A stretch of DNA of 64,000 nucleotides from positions 315,501 through 379,500 of the forward strand of contig CANKZM010000004.1 in NCBI GenBank assembly GCA_947488305.1. Direction: 5' to 3'. The stretch is from an uncultured Roseobacter sp. Its GTDB lineage: Bacteria > Pseudomonadota > Alphaproteobacteria > Rhodobacterales > Rhodobacteraceae. This document shows, piece after piece, positions 35,126-45,358 of this stretch (its first letter is position 1; every line of letters begins with the position of its first letter). Position numbers and translations under genes: made by a program. The notes under the pieces were generated by a model. The model did not search any database. It was not told where the DNA came from and saw only the letters and a program-made list of their open reading frames with translations.

Positions 35126-35839
35126 ATGCGCCCTTCTGGTCGAGAACTGAACGAAATGCGAACTGTTTCAATCGAAACAGGGTTCACAAAACATGCTGAG
35201 GGCTCGGCGCTCATCAAGATGGGTGACACCCATGTTCTGTGTACCGCGACCATAGAGGACCGCGTGCCCCCCTTTATCAAGGGATCAGGTCTGGGATGGG
35301 TGACAGCCGAATACGGCATGCTGCCCCGCGCGACCAACACCCGCATGCGCCGTGAAGCTGCTGCGGGAAAACAAGGCGGACGCACGGTCGAGATTCAACG
35401 ACTGATCGGGCGGTCCTTGCGCGCGGGCGTTGACCGCGTCGCCTTGGGTGAGCGCCAGATCACAGTGGATTGTGATGTTCTGCAAGCCGATGGCGGCACG
35501 CGCTGTGCCTCCATCACAGGAGGATGGGTCGCTTTGCGACTTGCGGTGAACAAACTGATGAAAGCCGGAGATGTCATCTCTGATCCGCTGGTTGATCCCG
35601 TCGCGGCGATAAGCTGCGGCATCTATGCGGGACAACCTGTTCTCGATCTCGACTACCCCGAAGATTCCGAAGCGGGCGTCGATGGAAATTTCATCATGAC
35701 CGGCTCAAAACAACTGATCGAAGTGCAGATGAGTGCCGAGGGCGCCACATTTTCACGCGATCAAATGAACGCGCTGATGGATCTGGCCGAAAAAGGCGTG
35801 TCCGAATTGGTCGCTGCACAGAAAGCTGCCACTGCATGA
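35126..35839 (+). CDS. rph: Ribonuclease PH
   Basis: This 237-aa phosphorolytic exoribonuclease trims tRNA 3' ends. It shows [12 protein letters not shown], the YTKHAEGS-type stretch [47 protein letters not shown] and the catalytic [13 protein letters not shown]. The length is normal. A CCTGT-ATCG-ACAGG hairpin (35089-35102) lies in its short leader. The stop overlaps rdgB by 4 bp. Bases 35164-35179 in this gene form a parS-like palindrome with an altered centre. Confidence 0.97.
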   Translation: MRPSGRELNEMRTVSIETGFTKHAEGSALIKMGDTHVLCTATIEDRVPPFIKGSGLGWVTAEYGMLPRATNTRMRREAAAGKQGGRTVEIQRLIGRSLRAGVDRVALGERQITVDCDVLQADGGTRCASITGGWVALRLAVNKLMKAGDVISDPLVDPVAAISCGIYAGQPVLDLDYPEDSEAGVDGNFIMTGSKQLIEVQMSAEGATFSRDQMNALMDLAEKGVSELVAAQKAATA

Positions 35840-36447
35840 CCCGAAAGTTCGATGGCTCTCGCATTTTGATCGCCACGCATAATGCGGGCAAGCTGGACGA
35901 AATGCGCCAGCTTTTTGCACCGCATAGCGTTGAGGTTGTGGGCGCTGCCGAACTGAACCTTGGCGAACCTGAAGAGACCGAAGACACATTTGTCGGCAAT
36001 GCCCGGATCAAGGCCCGCGCCGCCGTGGATGCGACCGGCCTGCCCGCGCTGGCGGACGATTCCGGGATCGAGGTGCAGGCGCTCAATGATGCACCGGGTG
36101 TTGTGACCGCGGATTGGGCTGAAACGCCCCATGGTCGCGATTTTGTTATGGCAATGACCAAGACTCATGACATGCTTGAGGCGATAAGCGCGCCCCACCC
36201 CCGTCGCGCCCGCTTTCGGGCGACATTGGTGCTTGCCTGGCCTGACGGGCATGAAGAGATTTTCGACGGGCGCGTCAACGGCACCCTCGTTTGGCCGATA
36301 CGCGGCACGATCGGGCATGGCTATGACCCGATGTTTCAACCGGATAGGTATGACGTTACCTTTGCCGAGATGGACCCTGCCGAGAAAAACCGCATCAGCC
36401 ACCGTGCGGATGCCTTTGCCAAGCTGATCGCAGGTTGCTTTGGCTGA
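35836..36447 (+). CDS. rdgB: XTP/dITP pyrophosphatase (RdgB/HAM1)
   Basis: This 203-aa enzyme removes deaminated purine nucleotides (dITP, XTP) from the pool. Family motifs are [43 protein letters not shown] and GYDPMFQPD, ending near [11 protein letters not shown]. It follows rph with a 4-bp overlap and is itself overlapped by hemW by 8 bp, so the three form one operon. Confidence 0.96.
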   Translation: MTRKFDGSRILIATHNAGKLDEMRQLFAPHSVEVVGAAELNLGEPEETEDTFVGNARIKARAAVDATGLPALADDSGIEVQALNDAPGVVTADWAETPHGRDFVMAMTKTHDMLEAISAPHPRRARFRATLVLAWPDGHEEIFDGRVNGTLVWPIRGTIGHGYDPMFQPDRYDVTFAEMDPAEKNRISHRADAFAKLIAGCFG

Positions 36448-37597
36448 GGATTGGGAACAGGGCGGCTTTGGGCTCTATATCCATTGGCCGTTTTGCGAGG
36501 CAAAGTGCCCCTACTGCGATTTCAATAGCCATGTGTCACGGCAAATAGATCAGGGCGCTTGGCGTGCTGCCTATCTGACAGAGCTCACCCGTGCGGCTGC
36601 CGAAACAGAAGGTCGTGTCTTGCGGTCGGTATTTTTTGGCGGTGGCACGCCAAGCCTGATGGATCCGGATACCGTCGCGGCGATCATCGAAGCGATCCGC
36701 CTCCTCTGGCCTGTGGCCAATGATCTGGAAATCACATTGGAGGCCAACCCCGGCTCCGTCGAAGCTGGCCGTTTCGCTGCCTACCGGACCGGGGGTGTGA
36801 ACCGCATCTCCATGGGCGTTCAAGCGCTCAACGATGCGGACTTACGTCGGCTCGGACGGATCCATACTGCCGCAGAGGCAATGACCGCTTTCGATATTGC
36901 GCGCCGCACCTTTGACCGCGTCAGTTTTGATTTGATTTACGCCCGACAAGGCCAGAGCCTGAAGGACTGGGACGCAGAGTTGCGCCAGGCCCTGGACATG
37001 GCCGTCGATCATCTGTCGCTGTACCAACTGACCATCGAACAGGGCACAGCCTTTGGTGATCGCTACAACGCCGGAAAGCTGCGCGACCTGCCCGATGACG
37101 ATCTGGGCGCTGATCTCTATGCAATGACGCAGGACATATGCGGCGCGGCAGGCATGCCCGCTTATGAGGTATCAAACCACGCGCGTGACGGCGCCCAATC
37201 CCGGCACAATCTGATCTATTGGCGCTATGGCGATTACATAGGCATTGGTCCGGGCGCGCATGGACGGTTGACCATGAATGGCTCCCGTTGGGCGACCGAG
37301 TGTTTCTCCAACCCGACCCGCTGGCTTGCGGAAGCGACTACCGGCAAAACCGAAAAACCCCGTGCCGCGTTGTCGCCACGGGCGCAGGCACAGGAGTTCT
37401 TGCTCATGGGTCTGCGTCTGAAAGAAGGCGTCAGCCTGAACCGCTATGCGTCCTTGAATGGTGTGCCGCTTGACCCCGGCACAATCGATGAATTGCGCGA
37501 TATCGGTATGATTGACGTTCAAAACGATAGGTTAGTTGTTTTAAATCAAGGGTTTATGGTTTTAGACGCCGTGATATCGAAGCTCTTGAACGACTAA
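36440..37597 (+). CDS. hemW: Radical SAM haem chaperone HemW
   Basis: The 385-aa protein has the radical-SAM cluster CEAKCPYC (CxxxCxxC) followed by DFNSH. The CPYCDFNSH wording marks HemW, not the oxygen-independent coproporphyrinogen dehydrogenase HemN. FFGGGTPSLM and GVQALNDADLRRLGRIH are also typical. HemW binds haem and delivers it to target proteins. The start is a TTG at 36440, inside rdgB, with AGG 7 nt upstream. The stop overlaps parB tail to tail. Confidence 0.92.
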   Translation: MAEDWEQGGFGLYIHWPFCEAKCPYCDFNSHVSRQIDQGAWRAAYLTELTRAAAETEGRVLRSVFFGGGTPSLMDPDTVAAIIEAIRLLWPVANDLEITLEANPGSVEAGRFAAYRTGGVNRISMGVQALNDADLRRLGRIHTAAEAMTAFDIARRTFDRVSFDLIYARQGQSLKDWDAELRQALDMAVDHLSLYQLTIEQGTAFGDRYNAGKLRDLPDDDLGADLYAMTQDICGAAGMPAYEVSNHARDGAQSRHNLIYWRYGDYIGIGPGAHGRLTMNGSRWATECFSNPTRWLAEATTGKTEKPRAALSPRAQAQEFLLMGLRLKEGVSLNRYASLNGVPLDPGTIDELRDIGMIDVQNDRLVVLNQGFMVLDAVISKLLND

Positions 37598-38481
37598 CTG
37601 CCACTTAGTAGACGACAAAGCTCATCAAGATCTTCGAGGCTCTTGTAAGTCAGGGTCATTTGCCCGCCCTCTTGCCCTGGCTTGTGGTTGATTGCCACTT
37701 TCATGCCCAGGGTTGCAGAGAGATCACCTTCGAGTGCTTTGGTGTCGGCGTCCTTCTCTTCGCTCCTACTTGGCTTGGGCGTATCCGAGATCTGGTCCGG
37801 GCGTTCTTTCTTGACCAAGGCTTCCGCCGCGCGCACGGATAACCCGCCTTTGATGATCTGCTGGGCCAGCTTGATCGGGTCATCTGCCGGGATAAGCGCG
37901 CGCGCATGCCCCGCACTCAGGTCCCCCTGACGTACCATTTCAAGCACCGCGTCTGGCAGATGCAACAATCGGAGAAGGTTTGCGATGTGGCTCCGGCTCT
38001 TGCCGAGGGCCTCCGCCATCTTCTCTTGCGTATGACCAAACCTGTCCATCAACTGACGATACCCTGCCGCCTCTTCGATCGGGTTCAGATCAGCGCGCTG
38101 GATGTTCTCGATAATCGCTACTTCGAGCACTTCGACGTCCGTGAACTCGCGCACCACAACGGGCAGCTCATGCAGTTGCGCCCGCTGGGCCGCGCGCCAG
38201 CGACGCTCACCCGCTACAATCTCATACGAAGCGTCCCCAACCTTCCGAACGATCAGCGGCTGGATTATGCCCTTTTCCTTGATCGAAGCTGTCAGGTCAT
38301 CCAGATCCCCATCAGCAAACCGCTTACGTGGCTGATCCGGATTTGGCGCGATTTGCTCGATGGGAATGGTCCGTTCGGCCGCAGCCGGGCCTGTGCTGAC
38401 GACGGCCTCGGCCTCGGCCACATCTGACATCAACGCTGAAAGCCCGCGCCCTAACCCTCTCTTGCGATCAATCCCCGCCAT
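37594..38481 (-). CDS. parB: Chromosome partitioning protein ParB
   Basis: This 295-aa CTP-dependent clamp loads at parS. It begins with RGLGRGLSALM, then the ParB/Srx domain (IAPNPDQPRKRF, IIQPLIVRK, YEIVAGERRWRAAQ with the GERRxR CTPase motif) and an HTH (FGHTQEKMAEALGKSRSHIANLLRLL). The C-terminal dimerisation domain ends LDELCRLLSG. Two parS sites lie 1.4 and 3.3 kb upstream. It follows parA by 10 bp. Confidence 0.97.
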   Translation of the reverse strand: MAGIDRKRGLGRGLSALMSDVAEAEAVVSTGPAAAERTIPIEQIAPNPDQPRKRFADGDLDDLTASIKEKGIIQPLIVRKVGDASYEIVAGERRWRAAQRAQLHELPVVVREFTDVEVLEVAIIENIQRADLNPIEEAAGYRQLMDRFGHTQEKMAEALGKSRSHIANLLRLLHLPDAVLEMVRQGDLSAGHARALIPADDPIKLAQQIIKGGLSVRAAEALVKKERPDQISDTPKPSRSEEKDADTKALEGDLSATLGMKVAINHKPGQEGGQMTLTYKSLEDLDELCRLLSGS

Positions 38482-38491
38482 TGCTGCCCCC

Positions 38492-39301
38492 TCAAGCCAC
38501 CTTCACTTTGTTCTTTTCTAACACTTCCTTTGCGAGCGCGCGATAGGCCTGCGCGCCCTTCGACGCGGTATCATAGGTCAATACCGGCATCGCAAAGGAG
38601 GGCGCTTCGCTCAATCGCACATTGCGGGGGACTTTGGTCCGAAACACCATTTCCCCCAGGTTCTCCCGCGCATCCTGTTCGACCTGCAAGGACAAGTTGT
38701 TGCGTCTGTCATACATGGTCAACACAATACCTTCGATCCGGAGGTTCTTATTTCCGGTCTGCCGCACCTCGCGAATAGTCAACATCAACTGCGATAGACC
38801 TTCCAGCGCAAAGAACTCGCTTTGCAGCGGAACCAATACAGAGTGGGAGGCAATCATCGCGTTGACCGTCAAAAGGTTCAGCGATGGTGGGCAATCGATC
38901 AGGATATAATCCAGTTCAAATTCATCGATCTGCGCCTGCCGCAGCGCATCGTGCAGCAAGAAACTCCGCTTTTCATTGGACATGAACTCCAGATCAGCCG
39001 AGCTCAGGTCCACGGTCGCAGGAACGATCATCAATCCCGGCATCACAGTTGGCAGGATTACCGATTTCAGGTCTGCGTCGCCCAGAAGCAAATCATACGT
39101 TGTGAACGCCCGATCCTCCACATCGATCCCAAGCCCGGTTGACGCGTTGCCCTGCGGGTCAAGATCCACCACCAATACGCGCGATCCCGCCTCAGCCAGT
39201 GCCGCAGCCAGGTTGATCGAGGTCGTAGTCTTGCCAACGCCGCCCTTCTGATTGGCAATGGCAATGATCTTTGGGCCGGAGGGGCGCGACAGGTCAGACA
39301 C
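38492..39301 (-). CDS. parA: Chromosome partitioning ATPase ParA
   Basis: The 269-aa deviant-Walker ATPase moves ParB-parS complexes. It shows [20 protein letters not shown] (KGGVGKTT), [15 protein letters not shown] and LIDCPPSLN. It lacks an N-terminal HTH, so it is the chromosomal (Soj-like) type, not a plasmid regulator. The GTG start at 39301 has AAGGAAA upstream and overlaps rsmG by 8 bp. Confidence 0.97.
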   Translation of the reverse strand: MSDLSRPSGPKIIAIANQKGGVGKTTTSINLAAALAEAGSRVLVVDLDPQGNASTGLGIDVEDRAFTTYDLLLGDADLKSVILPTVMPGLMIVPATVDLSSADLEFMSNEKRSFLLHDALRQAQIDEFELDYILIDCPPSLNLLTVNAMIASHSVLVPLQSEFFALEGLSQLMLTIREVRQTGNKNLRIEGIVLTMYDRRNNLSLQVEQDARENLGEMVFRTKVPRNVRLSEAPSFAMPVLTYDTASKGAQAYRALAKEVLEKNKVKVA

Positions 39302-39905
39302 GCGTGATTTCCTTTATTTCAAGAATTGCTGCTGCTTCGTTCGTTTTACTGCGGTGCGCGTTGATCGTGAAGGACCACGAGTCGCGGGCGCTTTGAACTT
39401 CTTTCTCCCATGTTTCGCCCTTGAGAAAAAGCGCTGTTCCATCGGGATGCAGGTGTCGTTCCGCAAAGGCCAATAACCCCGGTAATTCAGTGAGCGCACG
39501 CGCCGACAGCACATCTGCCGCTAGCGCTGGCACGGTTTCTACCCGCTGGGTCAAAATCTTGGCATTCAGCCCAAGCTCCCGAACAACGGTTCGGAGAAAG
39601 GCGCCTTTGCGCACGTCGCTCTCAACCATTGTCACCCGTCGATCCGGCATTGAATGCTTGGCACAAATTGCAACAACGAGCGCCGGGAACCCCCCACCAC
39701 TGCCAATATCCACCCAGTTTTCCGCTTCTGTACAGAACTCAACAAGTTGTGCTGAATCCCAAATGTGGCGGAACCACAGATCGTCAATACTAGATTTGGA
39801 CACCAAATTGATCTTCGGATTCCATTTAAGCAGTAAATCATGGAATAGCCTGAGGTCTTCTAGTGTTTCACGTGAAACATTTCCGCCAAAGTCCGGCACA
39901 GCCAT
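39294..39905 (-). CDS. rsmG: 16S rRNA (guanine527-N7)-methyltransferase RsmG
   Basis: This 203-aa enzyme (GidB) methylates G527 of 16S rRNA; loss gives low-level streptomycin resistance. It shows [39 protein letters not shown] and SARALTEL. The N-terminal NVSRETL is encoded by the embedded parS site. The ATG at 39905 overlaps the mnmG stop as TGATG. Confidence 0.95.
   Translation of the reverse strand: MAVPDFGGNVSRETLEDLRLFHDLLLKWNPKINLVSKSSIDDLWFRHIWDSAQLVEFCTEAENWVDIGSGGGFPALVVAICAKHSMPDRRVTMVESDVRKGAFLRTVVRELGLNAKILTQRVETVPALAADVLSARALTELPGLLAFAERHLHPDGTALFLKGETWEKEVQSARDSWSFTINAHRSKTNEAAAILEIKEITRV
39864..39879. promoter_or_regulatory. parS centromere site inside rsmG
   Basis: TGTTTCACGTGAAACA is a perfect 16-bp palindrome identical to the consensus parS. 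It lies in rsmG, 563 bp upstream of parA. ParB clamps are expected to load here and spread, organising the origin region 5 kb away. Confidence 0.97.
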
Positions 39906-41776
39906 CAAGCGGTCTTCTTTCTTTGCATCTGGCGAATTCTCGACAAGATGAGCGTCAGCGCAGCTGGCGTCATACCATCTATCCGGCTCATCTGTGCCAG
40001 CGTGCCAGGACGAATTGCGTTGAGCTTTGACGTCAATTCGTTCGACAGCCCATCTAGCCCATCGTAGTCGAAGTCCTCTGGGATCTTCTGAGCTTCATCT
40101 TTCCGCAGCAATTCGATGTCTTTTTGCTGCCGTGCGATGTAATTCGCATATAAGGCCTCTCGCTCCATTTGGAGGCGTGTGGTTTCAGATATAGTGGCAA
40201 AGGAAGAATCCAGTTGCTCCACTTCTGAAAATGAGACATCTGGGAAAGCCAAGAGCTGCATGGCGGTCCGACGGGTCCCGTCCTGATTGATGCGAATACC
40301 TACCACAGCGGCCTGAGACGGTGTGAAAGACTGCGACAATAAAAGATCCCGGGCCATTTCCAGTTGCTCAGTCTTCTCCAGAAATGCTCGCTCGCGAACC
40401 TCGTTGACACACCCAAGAGCGATACCCATCGGCGTTAGCCGCTGATCAGCGTTATCCGCTCTGAGCGACAATCGAAACTCTGCCCGAGAGGTGAACATTC
40501 TGTACGGTTCCGTCACACCTCGTGTGGTCAGATCATCAATCATTACCCCGATATAGCTCTCAGATCTTGAGAACGTGACCGATGGCTTATCTTGCGCCTC
40601 ACAAGCGGCATTCAGTCCCGCGACCAAACCTTGCGCTGCAGCCTCCTCATATCCTGTGGTTCCATTGATTTGACCTGCAAGATATAGACCCGGTACGCTG
40701 CGTACTGCCAACCTGTCATCGAGGGCACGCGGATCTACGTAATCATATTCGATCGCATATCCGGGCTGGAGAATCTCGGCATTTTCCAAACCAAAAATGG
40801 AATGGACGTAATCCACCTGCACATCTTCGGGCAAAGACGTCGAGATGCCATTGGGGTAAACCGTGTCGGTGGTTAGGCCTTCAGGCTCAAGAAATACCTG
40901 GTGAGAGTCCTTATCCGCAAAACGCACAATCTTGTCTTCGATAGAGGGGCAGTAGCGCGGCCCAACCCCGTCGATATGCCCGCCATACATTGCGGATCGT
41001 TCGAGATTTTGTCGAATAATATCATGGGTTTTCTCATTAGTATGGGTAATGCCACATGAGATTTGCCGCGCGGTTACGCCTTTTGACAGAAAAGAAAATA
41101 GCGTTGGGTCATCATCCCCAGGTTGGTCCTGCAAAACATCCCATCGAATGGTTTTTCCATTCAACCGTGGTGGCGTTCCAGTCTTCAGGCGTCCCATGGG
41201 CAGGTCAAAGCTGTCCATTCTATCTGCGAGCAGTACCGAAGCTTTATCGCCCAGACGACCGCCTGAACGAGACACATCACCAATGTGAATAATGCCGCGC
41301 AGAAAAGTGCCAGTCGTCAAGACAACTGCTTTCGCATCAATTTCTGTACCATCCTCCAAAACAACACCGCTCACACGGTCACCGGTCATCTTGAAATCAA
41401 CTGCTTCCCCGACCAGGATATCCAGATTTTGTTGTCCGATGGTCGCCGCCAACATCTTCTTGTGGTAAATTGAACGATCCGACTGAGCACGAGGCCCCTG
41501 CACAGCTGGCCCTTTACGACGATTCAAAAGGCGAAATTGAATACCCGCCAAATCCGCAACGCGACCCATGACCCCATCAAGCGCGTCGATCTCACGAACA
41601 AGGTGCCCTTTGCCAAGCCCCCCAATTGCCGGATTACAGGACATCACCCCAATGCCGCTCTCGGACAATGTGATCAAGCCTGTCTTCGCGCCCATTCGCG
41701 CAGAGGCATGCGCTGCTTCAGTGCCAGCATGACCACCACCAATAACCAGAACATCAAAATGTTTCACGTGAAACAC
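39905..41776 (-). CDS. mnmG: tRNA uridine 5-carboxymethylaminomethyl modification enzyme MnmG
   Basis: This 623-aa FAD protein (GidA) acts with MnmE on the wobble uridine of tRNAs. It shows [73 protein letters not shown] and [16 protein letters not shown] (longer runs quoted in part). I prefer the GTG at 41776, giving VFHVKHFDV as in other alphaproteobacteria; a TTG at 41791 is possible. The second parS site immediately follows this start. It lies 4 bp after mnmE. Confidence 0.93.
   Translation of the reverse strand: MFHVKHFDVLVIGGGHAGTEAAHASARMGAKTGLITLSESGIGVMSCNPAIGGLGKGHLVREIDALDGVMGRVADLAGIQFRLLNRRKGPAVQGPRAQSDRSIYHKKMLAATIGQQNLDILVGEAVDFKMTGDRVSGVVLEDGTEIDAKAVVLTTGTFLRGIIHIGDVSRSGGRLGDKASVLLADRMDSFDLPMGRLKTGTPPRLNGKTIRWDVLQDQPGDDDPTLFSFLSKGVTARQISCGITHTNEKTHDIIRQNLERSAMYGGHIDGVGPRYCPSIEDKIVRFADKDSHQVFLEPEGLTTDTVYPNGISTSLPEDVQVDYVHSIFGLENAEILQPGYAIEYDYVDPRALDDRLAVRSVPGLYLAGQINGTTGYEEAAAQGLVAGLNAACEAQDKPSVTFSRSESYIGVMIDDLTTRGVTEPYRMFTSRAEFRLSLRADNADQRLTPMGIALGCVNEVRERAFLEKTEQLEMARDLLLSQSFTPSQAAVVGIRINQDGTRRTAMQLLAFPDVSFSEVEQLDSSFATISETTRLQMEREALYANYIARQQKDIELLRKDEAQKIPEDFDYDGLDGLSNELTSKLNAIRPGTLAQMSRIDGMTPAALTLILSRIRQMQRKKTA
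41760..41775. promoter_or_regulatory. parS centromere site at the 5' end of mnmG
   Basis: A second perfect TGTTTCACGTGAAACA occupies codons 2-6 of mnmG (residues F-H-V-K), adjoining the GTG start. It is 1.9 kb from the parS in rsmG and about 3.2 kb from the left border of the origin region. Confidence 0.97.
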
Positions 41777-41780
41777 TCCA

Positions 41781-43067
41781 TTACTTGCCAAGGCAAAAGC
41801 TAGAAAAGATTTCGTCCAGCAGGTTTTCTACATCCACCCGACCTACAAGCGCTTCAAGCGCTCGAATCGCGGAGCGAAGTTCCTCTGAGGCTATATCATA
41901 GTATTCCGGGCCACGCGCCAACACCTCTTGAGCCGCCTGCAATTCATCAAATGCCCGTGTCATCGCCATTCTATGCCGTTCATGTGTGGCAAGACCTGCT
42001 TGTTCCGCGCGAGAGGACAGCGTGTTTTGAATTGTTGCGATCAATTCCGTTACACCCGCCCCCGTTTTTCCAGAGATTCCGCCATGCGCAGTTGGCTGCA
42101 AATCCACCTTCGGCGTCAATCGAATATCATCGCATTCAGGTTTCAAAAGCAGGTCTTCATCTTCGCCCGCCAGGAAAATCCGTAGATCGGCCTGCTTTGC
42201 ACGCTCCAAGGCGCGTTCGATCCCAATACTTTCAATCTGATCACTGCTTTCTCGGAGCCCCGCCGTATCCAAAAAGGTGACGGGCAACCCATCCAGATCC
42301 ATACGTACTTCGATTACATCTCGAGTGGTCCCTGCAACTTCGGACGTAATGGCCGCATCACGGCCTGCCAGTCGATTCAGTAACGTCGACTTCCCTGCAT
42401 TGGGCGCACCGACCAAAGCCACTTCAAATCCATTACGAATGCGTTCTGCGATATAGCTTCCTTTGATCTCAGCCTCGATATCACCGGAAACTCCCGAGAT
42501 TAGCTCGTTGACCTCGGGCGTGACATCTACCGGAACATCCTCATCCGCAAAATCAATCGTTGCTTCAAGCAATGCGGCGGACCGAATGAGATCAACCCTC
42601 CAGCGCTCAACACGATCCCCGAGCGCGCCCGATAGAACGCGCATCGCTTGCCGCCTCTGCGCATCGGTTTCAGATTCGATCAGATCAGCGAGGCCTTCAA
42701 CCTGCGCCAGATCCAACTTGTTGTTCATCAATGCTCGCCGCGTGAATTCCCCAGGCTCCGCCAGCCGCACGCCGGCATTGGCGCTCAAAGCAGATAAGAC
42801 CGCTTTGGTTACAGCCATGCTGCCGTGCAGATGGAATTCGACGACATCTTCGCCCGTAAAGCTCGCGGGTGCGGCAAAGGTCAGAACAAGTGCCTGATCC
42901 AGTACCTCTCCATCAGGCGATCTGAGATCTCTGAGACCAGTTGCACGAGGCGCAGGCAAATGGCCGCACAAAGCCTCAGCAACTGCGTGTGCTTGAGGCC
43001 CGGAAATCCGAATAACGGATACGCCCGCGCGCCCCTGTGCTGTTGCAGGTGCAAAAATGGTTTCCAT
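41781..43067 (-). CDS. mnmE: tRNA modification GTPase MnmE
   Basis: The 428-aa GTPase (TrmE) partners MnmG. It starts [23 protein letters not shown] (quoted in part), has the folate-binding N-domain ([19 protein letters not shown]), a G domain with GAPNAGKST and DTAGLRES, and the C-terminal FCLGK whose cysteine is essential. The stop is 4 bp before the mnmG GTG. It follows rho by 29 bp on the same strand. Confidence 0.96.
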   Translation of the reverse strand: METIFAPATAQGRAGVSVIRISGPQAHAVAEALCGHLPAPRATGLRDLRSPDGEVLDQALVLTFAAPASFTGEDVVEFHLHGSMAVTKAVLSALSANAGVRLAEPGEFTRRALMNNKLDLAQVEGLADLIESETDAQRRQAMRVLSGALGDRVERWRVDLIRSAALLEATIDFADEDVPVDVTPEVNELISGVSGDIEAEIKGSYIAERIRNGFEVALVGAPNAGKSTLLNRLAGRDAAITSEVAGTTRDVIEVRMDLDGLPVTFLDTAGLRESSDQIESIGIERALERAKQADLRIFLAGEDEDLLLKPECDDIRLTPKVDLQPTAHGGISGKTGAGVTELIATIQNTLSSRAEQAGLATHERHRMAMTRAFDELQAAQEVLARGPEYYDIASEELRSAIRALEALVGRVDVENLLDEIFSSFCLGK

Positions 43068-43096
43068 AACTTAACCCACTGTTTTTAAACAATAAG

Positions 43097-44389
43097 TTAG
43101 GTATTCATTGAATCGAAGAAGTCCGAATTTGTCTTGGTTTGCTTGAGCTTCGAAATCAGGAACTCGATCGCGTCCGTCGTACCCATCGGGTTCAAAATAC
43201 GGCGCAAGACAAAGGTTTTCTGAAGATCGATCTTGTCGACCAGCAAATCCTCTTTCCGGGTGCCGGACTTGAGAATATCCATCGCCGGGAAGACGCGCTT
43301 GTCGGCCACTTTCCGATCCAGCACGATTTCCGAGTTACCAGTGCCTTTGAATTCTTCGAAGATCACTTCATCCATACGGCTACCGGTTTCGATGAGCGCT
43401 GTCGCGACGATGGTCAAGGACCCGCCTTCTTCAATGTTCCGCGCCGCACCAAAGAAACGCTTTGGTCGTTGCAGGGCATTTGCATCCACACCGCCGGTCA
43501 GAACTTTACCAGAGGACGGAACAACTGTGTTGAACGCACGACCCAGCCGCGTGATCGAGTCGAGCAGGATGACGACATCCCGTTTGTGTTCGACCAACCG
43601 CTTGGCTTTTTCGATCACCATGTCAGACACCGCCACGTGGCGGGTTGCGGGCTCATCGAAAGTGGAGGACACAACCTCGCCTTTGACAGAGCGCTGCATG
43701 TCGGTAACTTCTTCTGGCCGCTCATCAATGAGCAGAACAATCAGGTAGCATTCCGGATGGTTCCGTTCGATCGAGTTGGCGATGTTTTGCAGCAAGACCG
43801 TCTTACCTGTCCTGGGCGGCGCGACAATCAACGACCTCTGACCTTTCCCGATTGGAGCGACAAGATCGATGATACGGGATGATCGGTCTTTGACGGTCGG
43901 ATCATCAATTTCCATCGTCAGCCGTTCATCCGGGTAAAGCGGTGTCAGGTTTTCGAACGCTACCTTGTGGCGGGCCTTTTCGGGGCTCTCGAAATTGATT
44001 TGAGTTACATCCATCAAGGCGAAATAACGTTCGTTGTCATCTGGCGCCTTGATCACGCCCTGAATGGTATCGCCCGTCCGCAAAGAATATTTTCGGATCA
44101 TGTCAGGCGACACGTAGATGTCATCTGGACCGGGCAAATAGTTCGCCTCCGGTGACCGCAGGAATCCAAAACCGTCCTGCAACACCTCAAGCACGCCATC
44201 ACCAGAGATTTCCCAGCCTTCATCTGCCCGCTCACGCAGAATCTGGAACATCATCTCACCCTTGCGCATGGTGGATGCATTTTCGATCTCGAGATCTTCT
44301 GCCATCGACAGAAGGTCTTTCGGACTCTTCCGTTTAAGATCCGCGAGATTCAGTTGTTCGGTTGCGATTTCGCCGTGTTCAGATGCCAT
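43097..44389 (-). CDS. rho: Transcription termination factor Rho
   Basis: This 430-aa hexameric helicase terminates transcription. It has the Rho N-terminal [19 protein letters not shown], the cold-shock-type RNA-binding fold ([30 protein letters not shown], quoted in part), and the ATPase with [11 protein letters not shown] and [14 protein letters not shown] start at ATG 44389. An in-frame ATG at 44428 would add 13 residues but lacks a Shine-Dalgarno and the extension is unlike Rho. The leader has small hairpins (CCCC-GTCC-GGGG near 44462-44473). Confidence 0.95.
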   Translation of the reverse strand: MASEHGEIATEQLNLADLKRKSPKDLLSMAEDLEIENASTMRKGEMMFQILRERADEGWEISGDGVLEVLQDGFGFLRSPEANYLPGPDDIYVSPDMIRKYSLRTGDTIQGVIKAPDDNERYFALMDVTQINFESPEKARHKVAFENLTPLYPDERLTMEIDDPTVKDRSSRIIDLVAPIGKGQRSLIVAPPRTGKTVLLQNIANSIERNHPECYLIVLLIDERPEEVTDMQRSVKGEVVSSTFDEPATRHVAVSDMVIEKAKRLVEHKRDVVILLDSITRLGRAFNTVVPSSGKVLTGGVDANALQRPKRFFGAARNIEEGGSLTIVATALIETGSRMDEVIFEEFKGTGNSEIVLDRKVADKRVFPAMDILKSGTRKEDLLVDKIDLQKTFVLRRILNPMGTTDAIEFLISKLKQTKTNSDFFDSMNT

Positions 44390-44515
44390 GGAAATACCCG
44401 TATCGGCGCGATGTCTCGCATCGGCCATTTAAACGCTAAAGATGTCAGGTCTGCGCCATCCCCGGACGGGGTGGTAGCTGCGATGTAAGCTCTGGAAGGG
44501 CGGGAGTCAAATGAT

Positions 44516-44965
44516 TCAGAATTTCAGCACGACGGAAAAAACAATGACCACCATCAAAATCGTAGGCACTTCGTTCATCATTCGGTATTGCCGACCGGTC
44601 AAAACGTTTTCGCCAGAAATGAAATCCTTCCGCCGGCGACCAAGCCAATGGTGGAACCATGTCATTCCCAATACTGCACCGGCCTTGCTCCAAGGCCAGA
44701 ATGAACCCCAGTCGACAATTCCCGGCGTAAAGACAAGACAAAGACCAAATACCCACGTCGCGATCATCGCAGGGTTCATGATTGCACGAAGCAAGCGCCG
44801 CTCCATGGTCTGAAACATCTCGTGAGTAGTGCCGGACTGACCAACCTGCTCTACATGATACACAAAAAGCCTGGGCAGATAGAACAACCCTGCCATCCAG
44901 GCAATAACGGAGATTATATGGAACGCTTTGAACCAAAGATAGCCGTTCGCCAAAAAGTCAGACAT
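44516..44965 (-). CDS. hemJ: Protoporphyrinogen IX oxidase HemJ
   Basis: This 149-aa membrane protein (UPF0093) oxidises protoporphyrinogen IX, one step before HemH. It shows YLWFKAFHIISVIAWMAGLFYLPRLFVYH (quoted in part) with the conserved first-helix His, then MERRLLRAIMNPAM and four membrane helices, ending in a hydrophobic stretch. It borders the origin region; in Caulobacter hemE occupies the corresponding place. Confidence 0.92.
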   Translation of the reverse strand: MSDFLANGYLWFKAFHIISVIAWMAGLFYLPRLFVYHVEQVGQSGTTHEMFQTMERRLLRAIMNPAMIATWVFGLCLVFTPGIVDWGSFWPWSKAGAVLGMTWFHHWLGRRRKDFISGENVLTGRQYRMMNEVPTILMVVIVFSVVLKF

Positions 44966-45046
44966 TACATGCTCCGTTCTCCTGGCTCTCTTATAAATAA
45001 ATAAAGAAAGATAAAAAGATGATGATTATGTAGGGGCAGCCAGATC

Positions 45047-45055
45047 TGTGGATTA
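45047..45055 (+). promoter_or_regulatory. DnaA box, one mismatch
   Basis: TGTGGATTA differs from TGTGGATAA at one position. It lies between the two AT-rich segments of the origin region. Confidence 0.6.
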
Positions 45056-45109
45056 TAGGTTTTTCCGCCGAGTTTTACGGATGGGACAACTTCTAACCAA
45101 AAACGTTAA

Positions 45110-45147
45110 TTTGTTTTCGAGATCTGAAAAAATCATTCGAAAACAAA
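45110..45147. repeat. 11-bp perfect inverted repeat in the origin
   Basis: TTTGTTTTCGA (45110-45120) and TCGAAAACAAA (45137-45147) are exact reverse complements separated by 16 bp. The arms are AT-rich and no T-run follows on either strand, so this is not an intrinsic terminator. A protein-binding palindrome or an extrudable duplex in the unwinding zone is more likely. Confidence 0.85.
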
Positions 45148-45187
45148 ATGATACGATCAATATTCTTGCAATCAAATTGAATATCTC

Positions 45188-45196
45188 TGTGGATAA
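45188..45196 (+). promoter_or_regulatory. DnaA box, exact consensus
   Basis: TGTGGATAA matches the consensus exactly. It directly follows the AT-rich segment and faces the one-mismatch box at 45213-45221 in inverted orientation, 16 bp away. Confidence 0.8.
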
Positions 45197-45212
45197 ATCG
45201 GTAAGTTCTTTG

Positions 45213-45221
45213 TTATCCCCA
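45213..45221 (-). promoter_or_regulatory. DnaA box, one mismatch
   Basis: TTATCCCCA differs from TTATCCACA at one position and is inverted relative to the box at 45188-45196. Confidence 0.6.
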
Positions 45222-45358
45222 GAATGAACTTATTCTTGTTCCCCCCGGTACGAAAAGCTGCAAACCCATTGAGGGACGGCAGTTGTAAACCGGGTTGCGC
45301 TTTGAGTTACTTTTGCCCGATACCATCCCCTAACAAATCCTTAACGCTGCACACAGGC

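Noticed and set aside
44390-44428. 13-residue N-terminal extension of Rho
   Set aside because: No Shine-Dalgarno, and the added residues ([13 protein letters not shown]) do not resemble Rho.
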